A stretch of DNA of 33,584 bases from Frankia nepalensis (lineage in GTDB: Bacteria; Actinomycetota; Actinomycetes; Frankiales; Frankiaceae): NCBI RefSeq assembly GCF_016786325.1, contig NZ_JADWYU010000174.1, positions 1 through 33,584 on the forward strand, given 5' to 3'. Each line of letters opens with the position of its first letter. The stretch's first letter is position 1. The notes beneath the pieces were generated by a model. The model searched no databases. It was given only the letters and a program-made list of their open reading frames with translations, and was not told the origin of the DNA. Of this stretch, positions 24,034 through 32,429 are shown one piece after another. A program made the position numbers and the translations under genes.

Positions 24034-24786
24034 ATGGGAACACTTGACGGCCGGACCGCCATCGTCACCGGCGCCGGCCAGGGAATCGGGCGCGGCATCG
24101 CGCTCGCGCTGGCATCACGGGGCGCGTCGGTCACCGTCGCCGAACTCAACGCGGACAACGCCGTCGCTGTCGCCGCCGAGATCGAAGCGCGCGGCGCGAA
24201 GGCGCTCGCGTTCCCCTGCGACATCCGGGACTCCGCCCAGGTCGAGGCGTGCGTCGCGGCGACCGTCGAGCATTTCGGCGGCCTGCGGATCCTGGTGAAC
24301 AACGCGATGGCGGCCCGGGTCGGCGTGCCGCTGGAGGAGACCACCGACGACGACCTGGCGCTCGCGCTGGCAGTCGGCCCGGCTGCCACGCTCGCCTTCA
24401 TGCGGGCGGCGTTCCCGCATCTGAAGGGCGACGGCCGGATCGTCAACCTGCGGTCGGGCTCGGAGCTCAGCGGCCTGGCCGGGTTCTCGGCGTACGTCGC
24501 GGCCAAGGCGGCGGTGGGCGGACTGACGAAGGTCGCCGCCCGCGAGTGGGGCGTCCATGGCATCACCGTGAACGCGGTCGCGCCGTTCGCCGCCGGGCCG
24601 TCGATGAGGGCGCATTTCGACTCGACGCCCGGGTTCATGGACGAGGTGCTGCGCGGACTGTCCATCAAGCGGGTCGGCGACCCGGAGCAGGACATCGGTG
24701 GCACGGTGGCGTTCCTGGTCGGACCCGACGCCGGCTACATCACCGGCTGCACGGTGTCGGCCGACGGCGGCGGCAGCTTCCTGTAG
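24034..24786 (+). CDS. SDR family oxidoreductase (first of three)
   Basis: Classical short-chain dehydrogenase of 250 residues. The cofactor motif TGAGQGIG is at 12-19 and the NNA motif at 89-91. The catalytic Ser is in the SGSELSG region at 141-147, with Y154-x3-K158. The third NNAG residue is methionine rather than glycine, a small departure. The acidic residue AELN after strand 2 suggests NAD preference. ATG 24034 starts the usual GTLDGRTAIVTG N-terminus. It is the first gene downstream of the IclR divergent spacer and is followed by two more SDR genes at 97 and 60 bp, a likely operon. It would oxidise or reduce a hydroxyl/keto group, substrate unknown. Confidence 0.93.
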   Translation: MGTLDGRTAIVTGAGQGIGRGIALALASRGASVTVAELNADNAVAVAAEIEARGAKALAFPCDIRDSAQVEACVAATVEHFGGLRILVNNAMAARVGVPLEETTDDDLALALAVGPAATLAFMRAAFPHLKGDGRIVNLRSGSELSGLAGFSAYVAAKAAVGGLTKVAAREWGVHGITVNAVAPFAAGPSMRAHFDSTPGFMDEVLRGLSIKRVGDPEQDIGGTVAFLVGPDAGYITGCTVSADGGGSFL

Positions 24787-24883
24787 CGCGACTTCCCGTA
24801 ACCCGGCGACGCGGGCCGGCGCCCGCGACGGCAACTCACAACCACAACTCGATCGCCACGGTCGAAGACGGGAAGGAGACACC

Positions 24884-25681
24884 ATGCCCTGGGGTCGACT
24901 GGACGGGCTGCGTGCCCTGGTCGTGGGCGGCGGCAGCGGGATAGGCCTGGCGACGGCGACGATGCTCGCCCGGGACGGCGCCACGGTCACCATCGCCGGA
25001 CGCACCGAGGAAAAGCTGAACGCCGCGGCGGCGCGGCTCGCGGACACCGACGGCCTGCGCCTGGGCACGGCACGCTGCGACACCCTGGTCGCCCCCGACG
25101 TGGAACGGGCCGTCGAGATCGCGGCCGGCGACACCGGGAGCCTGGACATCGCGGTGACGGTGCCCGGCGGCGGCTCGTTCTCCCCGATACTCGCCTACGA
25201 CCCGGACCAGTTCAGCCGTGAGGTGGACCTGAACGTCCGGCCGGTCTACCTGCTCATCAGGTACGCCGCGGCCGCGATGCCGGCCGGCGGGTCGATCGTC
25301 GCGACCTCGTCGACCGCGGCCGCGTTCTCCACCCGCAACCTCGCCAGCTACGGCACCGGCAAGGCCGCGGTCGACGCCCTGGTCCGGATCGCCGCCGACG
25401 AACTGGGAGCACGCGGGATCCGGGTCAACTCGGTGCGCCCCGGGCTCACCCGGACCGACACCACCACCAACCTGTTCGCCAGCGACGCCGTGCGCGCCAC
25501 CTTCCTCGCCGGCCAGCCCCTGGCCCGGCACGGCGAGGCCGACGACCAGGCGGCGGCCATCCGCTTCCTCGCCGGCCCGGAGTCGTCCTGGATCACCGGC
25601 CAGCACCTCGCCGTCGACGGCGGGCACACGCTGCGCAGCTTCCCCGACCTGCTCGCGGGCACCACCGCCGCGACCAGCTGA
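24884..25681 (+). CDS. SDR family oxidoreductase, divergent (second of three)
   Basis: SDR of 265 residues with clear YGTGK catalytic Y156/K160 and serine at 142/143 (ATSSTAA). The cofactor motif is VGGGSGIG instead of TGxxxGIG. The conserved NNAG after strand 4 is missing, replaced by TVPGGG at 93-98, so the active-site asparagine arrangement is altered. The AGRTEEKL region suggests NADP binding. ATG 24884 follows GGAAGGAG. It is the middle gene of the SDR trio, and likely works on a related intermediate or acts as a specialised reductase. The family assignment is safe; the altered motifs make the reaction less so. Confidence 0.92.
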   Translation: MPWGRLDGLRALVVGGGSGIGLATATMLARDGATVTIAGRTEEKLNAAAARLADTDGLRLGTARCDTLVAPDVERAVEIAAGDTGSLDIAVTVPGGGSFSPILAYDPDQFSREVDLNVRPVYLLIRYAAAAMPAGGSIVATSSTAAAFSTRNLASYGTGKAAVDALVRIAADELGARGIRVNSVRPGLTRTDTTTNLFASDAVRATFLAGQPLARHGEADDQAAAIRFLAGPESSWITGQHLAVDGGHTLRSFPDLLAGTTAATS

Positions 25682-25741
25682 CCCCTGCCGGGACGAGACC
25701 CGGGACCGCCCACCCGTCCCCGACCTGTTGAGGAGGACCGA

Positions 25742-26575
25742 GTGCCCGATGACACCCGGCTGCTCGTCGGACGCACCGCGCTGATCACCGGCGCCGGTCA
25801 CGGCATCGGTGCCGCGACGGCCCGGCTGTTCGCCCAGCACGGCGCCACCGTGCTGGTGACCGACGTCGACACCGAGGCGGCGCACCTGGTCGTCAAGGAG
25901 ATCACGGACCGGGGCGGCAGCGCCGAGGCCCACGACCTCGACGTCCGCGACGCCGGACGCGTCGACGCCGTCGTCGGTGAGGTGCTGGCCCGCCACCGGG
26001 TCGACGTCCTGGTGAACAACGCCGGGCACTGGGTCCGCATCCCGCGTGACTTCGCCGACAGCCGCCCGGACGACTGGGAGGCCCTCTACCGGGTCAACCT
26101 CTGGCACGTCTTCGCGCTGACCCACGCCTTCCTACCCGCCATGATCGACCGGGGGAGTGGGGTGATCGTGAACGTCGCGTCCATCGAGGGACTGCGGGGC
26201 TACCCGGTGGACCCGGTCTATGGCGCCTTCAAGGCGGGGCTGGTCCAGTTCACGCGTTCGCTCGGAGTCCAGGTCGCGCCGAAGGGTGTGCGGGTCAACG
26301 CGATCGGACCGGACGTCACCAACACCGCCCAGTCCGACTTCGCGCGTTTCGACCCGCCCGAGTGGGCCGAGCGGTGGCCCAGCTGGGTTCCCGCGGGCCG
26401 GGTCGGAACCCCCGAGGAGCAGGCCGGGGTGATCCTGTTCCTCGCCTCCGACCTGGCCTCCTTCGTCGTCGGCCACACGATCCCGACCGACGGCGGAACG
26501 GGCGCGGCCGGCGGCTGGTACCCCTCCACCAAACGCCCCGGCAGATCCTGGACCAACCGCCCGATGGACGCCTGA
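25742..26575 (+). CDS. SDR family oxidoreductase (third of three)
   Basis: SDR of 277 residues with canonical motifs: TGAGHGIG (16-23), NNAG (92-95), serine in NVASIEG (S147) and Y160-x3-K164 (YGAFK). Asp in VTDVDTE after strand 2 indicates NAD. The insert WYPSTKRPGRSW at the C-terminus is family-typical and may shape the substrate pocket. It starts at GTG 25742 after GAGGAGG. It closes the SDR trio and is followed 103 bp later by the diguanylate cyclase. Three SDRs in tandem suggest oxidation of several hydroxyl positions of one compound, for example a polycyclic alcohol. Confidence 0.94.
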   Translation: MPDDTRLLVGRTALITGAGHGIGAATARLFAQHGATVLVTDVDTEAAHLVVKEITDRGGSAEAHDLDVRDAGRVDAVVGEVLARHRVDVLVNNAGHWVRIPRDFADSRPDDWEALYRVNLWHVFALTHAFLPAMIDRGSGVIVNVASIEGLRGYPVDPVYGAFKAGLVQFTRSLGVQVAPKGVRVNAIGPDVTNTAQSDFARFDPPEWAERWPSWVPAGRVGTPEEQAGVILFLASDLASFVVGHTIPTDGGTGAAGGWYPSTKRPGRSWTNRPMDA

Positions 26576-26678
26576 CCCAGCCGAGGCGGGCGGAACGCGC
26601 GGCGGCGCGGTCGCCGCCAGGTGGTCCGAGGTGTGCCGGGCGGCCAGGCGGTGATGCTGAAGGCGGGAGTGGTGCGCG

Positions 26679-28388
26679 ATGATCGCTGGTCTCGGCGGGG
26701 CGGGACGCGCGCCCGCGCGCCCATCTGGCGAAGGTGGTCGCGTAGCGGCGGCCCAGACGTGCCGTCCGATCAGCGAGTGCGCCTTCCGGTGGTTTCTGGC
26801 CATCACGATGGGGCTACTGGCCGTCGCCGCCGCGCTGTGCCTCCTGCTTCCGGGCACCGCCCTGGATGCTGTCAGGCCGGCCGTTCCGCTGGCGGCGAGT
26901 TCGGCGGCCCTGGTGCTTGGCGTCTTGGGCTTCGCCCGCGCCCCGCCTCGGGAACGTCTGTGGCGCGGGCTCCTGCTCCCGGGGTTGGCCACCATTCTCG
27001 CCGGAGCGATCGAGTGGGTCCTGTATGACAGCGGCAACATCGAAGGGTTCTCCCGGCAGGGACCTCGGGCGGCTGATGTCCTGCACCTCGCGCCGTTGGT
27101 GCTGGCCCTGTTCAGCCTGATGAGCTATCCGAGCCGCTCGGCGACCAGCACCGGCGACCCCGGTGCGCGGCCCCTGGATCACGACCACCGGATGCGTAGC
27201 AGCATCATCATCATCCTCGACAGTCTCCTGATCGTGGTGTCGACGCTGCTGATCGTGTGGATCGTGTTGCTCCGCGAGGTGGCCGCGAGCGGGGTGCACG
27301 GCCTGACCTTCACGCTCGGGATCACGCACGCCACCGCCGGATCGGCGCTCGTCGTGGCAGTGATCCTGATGTGGACGTTTCGCCGGCCACGCAACGGGCG
27401 CGCCATGGCCCTGCTCACCGGCGGGATGGGCCTGACCGCCGTCTCGGAGGCGGCGATCGTGCATGTCGTCGTGGTCGGCCCGACACCGGTCAACCAGGCC
27501 CTCATCGCCTGGCCTGGCCTGACCGTCGGGCCCCTGCTGATCGCGCTCGCCATCGTGGCGCCTCCCTGTCCGAGGCAAGGTGAGGAACGTGTCCACTCAG
27601 CCCGCGCGGCGGCAGCGCTGCGGTGGGGACACCTCTACCTGCCCTACCTCCCCTTTGGAGTCGCGTCCGCGCTCGTCGTCCTGCCGGCGGCGCGCGGCGA
27701 CTCGCTGGGCGGCTTCACCCTCCAGCTCGCCTTCGTGCTCGCGGCGCTCGTGACGATCAGGCAGGTCATCACCATCGCGCAGAACGCCCGACTGCTGACG
27801 AGAATCCAGGCCGCGCAGCGCAGCCTGCACCACCAGGCCCACCATGATCCGCTGACCGGCCTGGCGAACCGCGCGCTGTTCACCGCCACCCTGGACAGGG
27901 CCGTCGCCGAGCACCGCGAACACGGCACGCCGCTGGCGCTGCTCTACTGCGACATCGACAAGTTCAAACCGATCAACGACACCTTCGGGCACGCGGCCGG
28001 CGACGACCTGCTCCGGGCGGTCGCCGGCCGGCTACGCGGAGCCGTCCGCGAGCAGGACCTCCCCGCCAGGCTCGGCGGCGACGAGTTCGCGGTCCTGCTC
28101 CAGGACGTCGACGACCCCTGGGCAACCGGCCAGCGGACGGCCGAGCGCGTCGCCGAGGCCATGGACTCCTCATTCATGATCCACAGCCGTCCCTGCCGGG
28201 TCAGCGTCAGCGTCGGAGTCGCCGTGACCGACGCGGCCGAGTCCGCCATCGACACCAGCGAGGACCTCCTGCGGCGCGCCGACCAGGCGATGTACTCGGC
28301 GAAGAAGCACAGCCGGCCCCCCGCCGCCTCGCCCGTCTCCTCCCGCGCGCTCTCCCCGCGGCGCCCGCCACCACCCAGCGGCCGTTGA
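26679..28388 (+). CDS. Membrane diguanylate cyclase (GGDEF)
   Basis: Signalling enzyme of 569 residues that makes cyclic di-GMP from two GTP. The N-terminal 370 residues hold about eight to ten hydrophobic helices in the inner membrane and likely act as a sensor (MHYT/7TM-like arrangement, not assignable). The GGDEF domain begins at HDPLTGLANRALF, includes CDIDKFKPINDTFGHAAGDD and the active motif GGDEF at 466-470. The inhibitory site RxxD is present (REQD, 457-460), five residues before GGDEF, so product inhibition is expected. ATG 26679 is the best start. The C-terminal tail is proline/serine-rich. It lies after the SDR trio and may be expressed from the same run, though a regulatory link is unproven. 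Confidence 0.92.
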   Translation: MIAGLGGAGRAPARPSGEGGRVAAAQTCRPISECAFRWFLAITMGLLAVAAALCLLLPGTALDAVRPAVPLAASSAALVLGVLGFARAPPRERLWRGLLLPGLATILAGAIEWVLYDSGNIEGFSRQGPRAADVLHLAPLVLALFSLMSYPSRSATSTGDPGARPLDHDHRMRSSIIIILDSLLIVVSTLLIVWIVLLREVAASGVHGLTFTLGITHATAGSALVVAVILMWTFRRPRNGRAMALLTGGMGLTAVSEAAIVHVVVVGPTPVNQALIAWPGLTVGPLLIALAIVAPPCPRQGEERVHSARAAAALRWGHLYLPYLPFGVASALVVLPAARGDSLGGFTLQLAFVLAALVTIRQVITIAQNARLLTRIQAAQRSLHHQAHHDPLTGLANRALFTATLDRAVAEHREHGTPLALLYCDIDKFKPINDTFGHAAGDDLLRAVAGRLRGAVREQDLPARLGGDEFAVLLQDVDDPWATGQRTAERVAEAMDSSFMIHSRPCRVSVSVGVAVTDAAESAIDTSEDLLRRADQAMYSAKKHSRPPAASPVSSRALSPRRPPPPSGR

Positions 28389-28512
28389 GGCCGCGCGGAT
28401 GGAACGGACGCCGACCCCAGGCGCGCCCGGGCGAACATGGTCAGTGCCGTTCCACGACGGTGCCCCACTCGGGCTGGGCATCTCCTTGGCGGATACCAGT
28501 GATGTGGCCCAT

Positions 28513-28552
28513 CGGTGGTCGGCGTGGATGACCAGCCGCACGCCGACCACCG
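28513..28552. terminator. Perfect 14-bp stem, bidirectional terminator candidate
   Basis: CGGTGGTCGGCGTG (28513-28526) is perfectly complementary to 28539-28552 around a 12-nt loop. It sits between the convergent diguanylate-cyclase and lipoprotein genes. A separate 10-bp palindrome, CGGGGCCCCG (28551-28560), immediately follows and touches the lipoprotein stop region. No T-run is present, as is usual for GC-rich terminators. Confidence 0.7.
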
Positions 28553-28561
28553 GGGCCCCGT

Positions 28562-29905
28562 TTAGTTCAGCTTGACCCAGGCGCCGCAGGACAGGTCCTG
28601 GACGATCCTGAAGTTCTGGTCGACGAGCTGGACGAGGGAGGCGCAGGGGCTGCTGGAGGCGTGGTTCAGCGGCCAGCGGGTCTCCGGGACGGCGTCGGCC
28701 ACGGAGTAGGTGTAGTCGCCGCCGTTGAGGGTGTTCAGCAGGTTGTCGACGGTCAGGTCGGGGCCGGTCTTGTCGAGGGCGTCGAGGAACATGTCGGCCG
28801 TCCAGTAACCCGCCATCGCGAGCAGGCTCAGCGTCTGCTCGGGGGCGTACTTCTGGAAGTCGGCCGTCATCTGCGCGATCGCCGGGACGTCGGTGTCGAT
28901 GCCGGGCTGCCACTGGACGGTCGTGTAGACCCCCTGCAGCGCCTGGAAGCCGGCCAGCCGCGGGTCGTAGGCGACCGCGTTGTGGGTCTTGCCCTGGTAG
29001 CCGGCCGCGGTGAGCGCCTCGGTGAGCTTGGTCGTCGAGGGGAAGTCGAGGATCATCAGCACCGCGTCGGCCGGTGCGCCCTTGTCGGCCGTCATGAGGT
29101 CGTTGACGATGGCCGTGGTGTCGGTGAGGCCGGTGACCGGGACCGGGTTCTTCTCGTAGACGACGTCGATGTCCACCGTGGTGATCTGGCGGGAGATTCC
29201 CAGCAGCCCTTCGCGGGCGGCGTCGTTGTCCATGCCGACCAGCGCGACGGTCTTGCCCTCGCCGTTGCCGTCGAACATCGACTGGACCATCAGCCCGTAG
29301 GTGGTGCTGCTGACGCCGTCGCGCGGGAACAGGCAGCCGGTGAACCCGAACCCGATGGTGTTCTCGCAGTATCCCGGGTTGGTGCCCCAGCCGAAGAACG
29401 GCACCTTCTGCGCGCAGAAGACGTCCTTGTAGGCCGACTGGCTGGCGTTGAGCGGGACCGCGGCGAAGACCTTCTCCTGTTCGACCATGGCCCGGGCCTG
29501 CTGGCCGTTGCGAGCGGGGTCGTTGCCGTCGTCGAACGTGCCGGCGTAGTTGATCGTGCGGCCGTGGACGCCGCCCTCGTCGTTCGCCCGGTCGAACCGC
29601 ACCTGGGCGCCGATCTCGGCGCCCGCCATCGTGCTGCCGTTCGGGCTGGTGAGGTTGACCAGCCCACCCACCTTGATCTCGGTGTCGGTGACCCCGCGGG
29701 TCGGGTCCGCGGCGGGCCCGGCGCATTCCAGGCTGGCCGCGTCGACCGTGACGCCGTCCGCGCTCCACCCGGTCGACGGCCCCGGCGTGAGGCCCGCGAC
29801 CTCGACCACCCGCTGGTCCGGCGCGTCGTCCTCGCCACCGCTGCTACAGGCCCCGACCAGGGCGAGCGCGGCGACGGACAGTACCACCAATCGCGATCTG
29901 CGCAT
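28562..29905 (-). CDS. Substrate-binding lipoprotein, branched-chain amino-acid type
   Basis: Receptor lipoprotein of 447 residues. A signal peptide (MRRSRLVVLSVAALALVGAC) ends in the lipobox LVGAC, followed by a serine/glycine linker. The mature region reads TRGVTDTEIKVGGLVNLTSP, VRFDRANDEGGVHGRTINYA and FAAVPLNASQSAYKDVF, with FFGWGTNPGYCENTIGFGFT, typical of LivK-like type I periplasmic-binding proteins of actinobacteria. ATG 29905 follows TAGGAA. No transporter permease or ATPase gene lies beside it. It resembles the lipoprotein at 7129 in fold only; they are not close copies. The divergently placed Rieske/ADC genes and its own TetR neighbour suggest binding of the pathway substrate. Confidence 0.92.
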   Translation of the reverse strand: MRRSRLVVLSVAALALVGACSSGGEDDAPDQRVVEVAGLTPGPSTGWSADGVTVDAASLECAGPAADPTRGVTDTEIKVGGLVNLTSPNGSTMAGAEIGAQVRFDRANDEGGVHGRTINYAGTFDDGNDPARNGQQARAMVEQEKVFAAVPLNASQSAYKDVFCAQKVPFFGWGTNPGYCENTIGFGFTGCLFPRDGVSSTTYGLMVQSMFDGNGEGKTVALVGMDNDAAREGLLGISRQITTVDIDVVYEKNPVPVTGLTDTTAIVNDLMTADKGAPADAVLMILDFPSTTKLTEALTAAGYQGKTHNAVAYDPRLAGFQALQGVYTTVQWQPGIDTDVPAIAQMTADFQKYAPEQTLSLLAMAGYWTADMFLDALDKTGPDLTVDNLLNTLNGGDYTYSVADAVPETRWPLNHASSSPCASLVQLVDQNFRIVQDLSCGAWVKLN

Positions 29906-30033
29906 GATTCCTAACTTCTAGCTCGGATCCCTGGCTGGAGACGCGTCCGAGACGCGTGACGGGAGCCGGGTGACAGGAGGGAGCCGAGACGTCCGCGCCG
30001 GGGTCGCCTCGACTCTGTATAAATTCGGTCTGG

Positions 30034-30061
30034 ATCGTAACGTAAGTCTGCTCGATTGCAA
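30034..30061 (-). promoter_or_regulatory. Candidate promoter of the second lipoprotein gene
   Basis: On the minus strand TTGCAA (30056-30061) and TACGAT (30034-30039) are spaced by 16 bp in a locally A/T-rich patch, 128 bp before the ATG at 29905. Such patches are rare here, which supports the call; the spacing is slightly short. Confidence 0.4.
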
Positions 30062-30194
30062 CCGGTGAGGGCTGGCGGCCGGGTCGGCGCGCGTCCTCCC
30101 GGCGACGGGCGCCGGTAGGTCCGCCGGGACGCCGGGCGGGCGCTGGCGTGGCGGACCGGAGCGTCGGCCCCTCCCAGGCCGGCTACCAGGTCCG

Positions 30195-30818
30195 CTACAC
30201 GGCCGCGAACGCGCGGCGGACCATGTCGATGAAGATCGTGTCCGACAGGCCCTCGCCGGCGGCGGCGCTCTCGCCGCGCTCGGACTCGTCGGCGCGGTAC
30301 GCGCCGACCATGGCCACCAGCAGGCGGGCGAGGGAGACAGGGTCGCCGGCGCGGATCGTGCCGTCGCGCTGGCCCTGGCGGATGATCTCGGCCTGGAGGT
30401 GCAGGACTCCCCGGTAGCCCTCCGCGAGGTCCGCGCTCAGCTGCGGCACAAGGGACTGCCCGGCGGGGAACAGGCGGCCAATGATCCGTCCGAAGTCGGG
30501 ATGGTGCCGGTAGAACTCGATCTCCGCATGCGCGAGGCCGGTGAGTCGGTCGATGCCAGGCCCGTCCTCCTCGGCGAAGGAGGCGATGCGCGCCAGGAGG
30601 ACGACGGAGCGTCGGTCTATGACGGCGCGTAGCAGTTCTTCCTTGCCGCTCAGGTGCAGGTAGAGCGCGCCGACCGAGATGCCGCAGGCCTCGGCGACGT
30701 CGCGCAGGCTGGTCGCGCGGTAGCCGTCGCGCCCGAACCGCACCTCGGCCGCGTCGAGCAGGCGCTCACGGGCGACCGCGGCCTGCTCGCGGCGGTGCTG
30801 TTGGCTTCGCGTCGTCAT
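30195..30818 (-). CDS. TetR family transcriptional regulator
   Basis: Regulator of 207 residues. The HTH is clear: AAVARERLLDAAEVRFGRDG, TSLRDVAEACGISVGALYLH and SGKEELLRAVID. The C-terminal helices (IDRLTGLAHAEIEFYRHHPD, FGRIIGRLFPAG, LARLLVAMVGAYRADE) are the ligand domain of the AcrR-like class. The start is ATG 30818. It lies upstream of the lipoprotein gene on the same strand and divergent from the Rieske oxygenase gene 468 bp away. The triple palindrome before the Rieske gene is a reasonable target, but at about 350 bp from the regulator start another regulator is equally possible. Confidence 0.92.
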   Translation of the reverse strand: MTTRSQQHRREQAAVARERLLDAAEVRFGRDGYRATSLRDVAEACGISVGALYLHLSGKEELLRAVIDRRSVVLLARIASFAEEDGPGIDRLTGLAHAEIEFYRHHPDFGRIIGRLFPAGQSLVPQLSADLAEGYRGVLHLQAEIIRQGQRDGTIRAGDPVSLARLLVAMVGAYRADESERGESAAAGEGLSDTIFIDMVRRAFAAV

Positions 30819-31285
30819 CCGGGTCGGCGCGGGGCAGTCGGGGGCCGGCCTGAAGCGGCGGGCGCGGCGCGGCGCATCAGCCTTTCTACACCGGCCTTCC
30901 GGGCGAACCAGTCATCGGGAGACGGCACCGTCCGGGAAGACGCGCCGCCATAGGGCCGATCGGAGCTAGCACCGCGGCGCCTGGCTCGGCGACGCGACAC
31001 CAGATCGTATACAGCCTCGGCGACCCATGGCGGGAGGAGGCGGGGCGCCCTACGCGCGGTCCTTGCCTGGAGCCGCTCGACGCCTCTGCCTGTGCGGTGG
31101 CCGGTGCAGGTCGCGTGCTCGCAAGATCGTCGAGTGATCTCGTGATCCATCTTGTATGAACTTCTGAACCGTGGTTCACTGAACCGCAGTTCACTGAACC
31201 ATGGTTCAGTGATCTTTTTGGATGGTCTGGACGCGTCGGGATGGTTCTGTATCACCTCCCGCGCGCACCTCTCGGGAGGCAGCTC
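30819..31285. other. Divergent intergenic region, 467 bp
   Basis: Spacer between the TetR and Rieske genes. No gene is supported. It contains the tandem palindrome cluster at 31165-31212, and a TATACGAT-like patch on the minus strand near 31004-31011 that could be a -10 for the TetR gene, though no good -35 is seen. Confidence 0.45.
31165..31212. promoter_or_regulatory. Three tandem TGAACC-GGTTCA-type palindromes, operator cluster
   Basis: TGAACCGTGGTTCA (31165-31178), TGAACCGCAGTTCA (31180-31193) and TGAACCATGGTTCA (31195-31208) follow each other at an exact 15-bp period. The third is perfect and extends to a 22-bp perfect palindrome (31191-31212). The cluster ends 73 bp before the Rieske start codon. 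A dimeric regulator binding three adjacent sites would act cooperatively. The spacing of the AAC/GTT halves (4 bp) differs from the published KstR site (2 bp), so it is not that site. Confidence 0.85.
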
Positions 31286-32371
31286 ATGACGATCTCCGGC
31301 GAGACCAGGGCCAGCCAGCCCGGCCCGGCCGGCGTCTACGGCACGTCGGCGGTCGCCGCGACGGCCACGGAGGATCTGGTCGGGTTGCCGATGCCGCAGC
31401 GGCCGGACACCCTCTACGACCTGTCCCGGCGTACCCGGGTGCGCCGGGAGTCGGGGCCGCGTTTCCCGTTCCCGATCCCCAACGGCTGGTTCGTCGTCGC
31501 TCGGGCCGACGAGATCGAGCCGGGCCGGACGAAGTCGCTGTTCTACTTCGGCAAGGACCTCGTGCTCTTCCGCGGCACCGACGGCACGCCGTATCTGTTC
31601 GACGCCTACTGCCCGCACCTGGGCGCGAACCTGGGTGTCGGCGGCAAGGTCGTCGACGGCAGCCTGCAGTGCCCGTTCCACGGCTGGCGGTTCGACGGCG
31701 CGAGCGGTGCCTGTGTCGAGGTGCCCTACGACGACAACCCCTACATCCCGAAGACGGCCACCGCGCGTTCCTACCCGGTGGTCGAGCGCAACCACATGAT
31801 CTGGGCCTGGCACCACCTCGAGGGCTCCGAGCCCTTCTACGAGGTCCCCGAGGTGCCGGAGTTCCACGACGACGACTGGCTGCCGATCGTGGTCAAGGAC
31901 TTCGAGATCGCGACCTGCTGCCAGGAGATGGCCGAGAACAACGTCGACACCCCGCACTTCGTGTATGTGCACGGCACGCCCGCCATCCCGGAGGAGGAGT
32001 TCCACGTCTACGGCTATTTCAAGCGCACCGTCGGCATGGACGGCAACTTCGTCCGCGAGGGCTTCGGCCTGGGCCTCGCCGTGCTGCGGGTGAAGGGCTA
32101 CACCACGTTCGTCTCCTCCACGACGCCGATCGACGAGGAGAACGTCCACGTCCGCTGGATCTTCACCTCGCCCCGGGCCCTGGGCGAGAACGCCGCCGAG
32201 GACGCGGCGAGCAGCTTCACCGCGGGCATCAGCCAGGACCTGCCGATCTGGGAGAACAAGATCTTCAAGGACCCGCCGGTGCTGCGGCCGTCCGAGAAGG
32301 CCGTCACCGAGCAGCGCCGCTGGTGCCAGCAGTTCTACTCCTGGCCCAAGGACGACCAGCGCCGCCGCTGA
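31286..32371 (+). CDS. Rieske non-haem iron oxygenase, KshA-like
   Basis: Terminal oxygenase of 361 residues. The Rieske cluster ligands are C109 and H111 (YCPHLGANLG) and C129 and H132 (CPFHGW). The mononuclear iron site is seen in AENNVDTPHFVYVHG, with H224 and H229 and bridging D221, and the third ligand is probably the Asp in QDLPIWENK. This layout is that of 3-ketosteroid 9-alpha-hydroxylase oxygenase KshA and its relatives. ATG 31286 follows GGGAGG; an upstream in-frame start at 31241 is less likely. It needs a reductase (KshB type) not in the window. It is preceded by the triple palindrome and followed by the ADC-like gene. Steroid or other polycyclic hydroxylation is plausible but unproven. 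Confidence 0.94.
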   Translation: MTISGETRASQPGPAGVYGTSAVAATATEDLVGLPMPQRPDTLYDLSRRTRVRRESGPRFPFPIPNGWFVVARADEIEPGRTKSLFYFGKDLVLFRGTDGTPYLFDAYCPHLGANLGVGGKVVDGSLQCPFHGWRFDGASGACVEVPYDDNPYIPKTATARSYPVVERNHMIWAWHHLEGSEPFYEVPEVPEFHDDDWLPIVVKDFEIATCCQEMAENNVDTPHFVYVHGTPAIPEEEFHVYGYFKRTVGMDGNFVREGFGLGLAVLRVKGYTTFVSSTTPIDEENVHVRWIFTSPRALGENAAEDAASSFTAGISQDLPIWENKIFKDPPVLRPSEKAVTEQRRWCQQFYSWPKDDQRRR

Positions 32372-32429
32372 CATCGTCAGACCGCCGCGCCCGTGACCGG
32401 CGCTCCGGGTGACTGCCGTACCCGTGCCG

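Noticed and set aside
28170-29768. 532-residue minus-strand frame overlapping the second lipoprotein
   Set aside because: Shifted-frame shadow; the true frame has a signal peptide, lipobox and binding-protein motifs.
31165-31208. KstR-type steroid operator
   Set aside because: The AAC and GTT halves are 4 bp apart instead of 2 bp, so it is not the known motif despite the KshA-like target.
31165-31212. Tandem palindromes as a CRISPR array
   Set aside because: The 15-bp period has no spacers and there are no cas genes; operator sites fit better.
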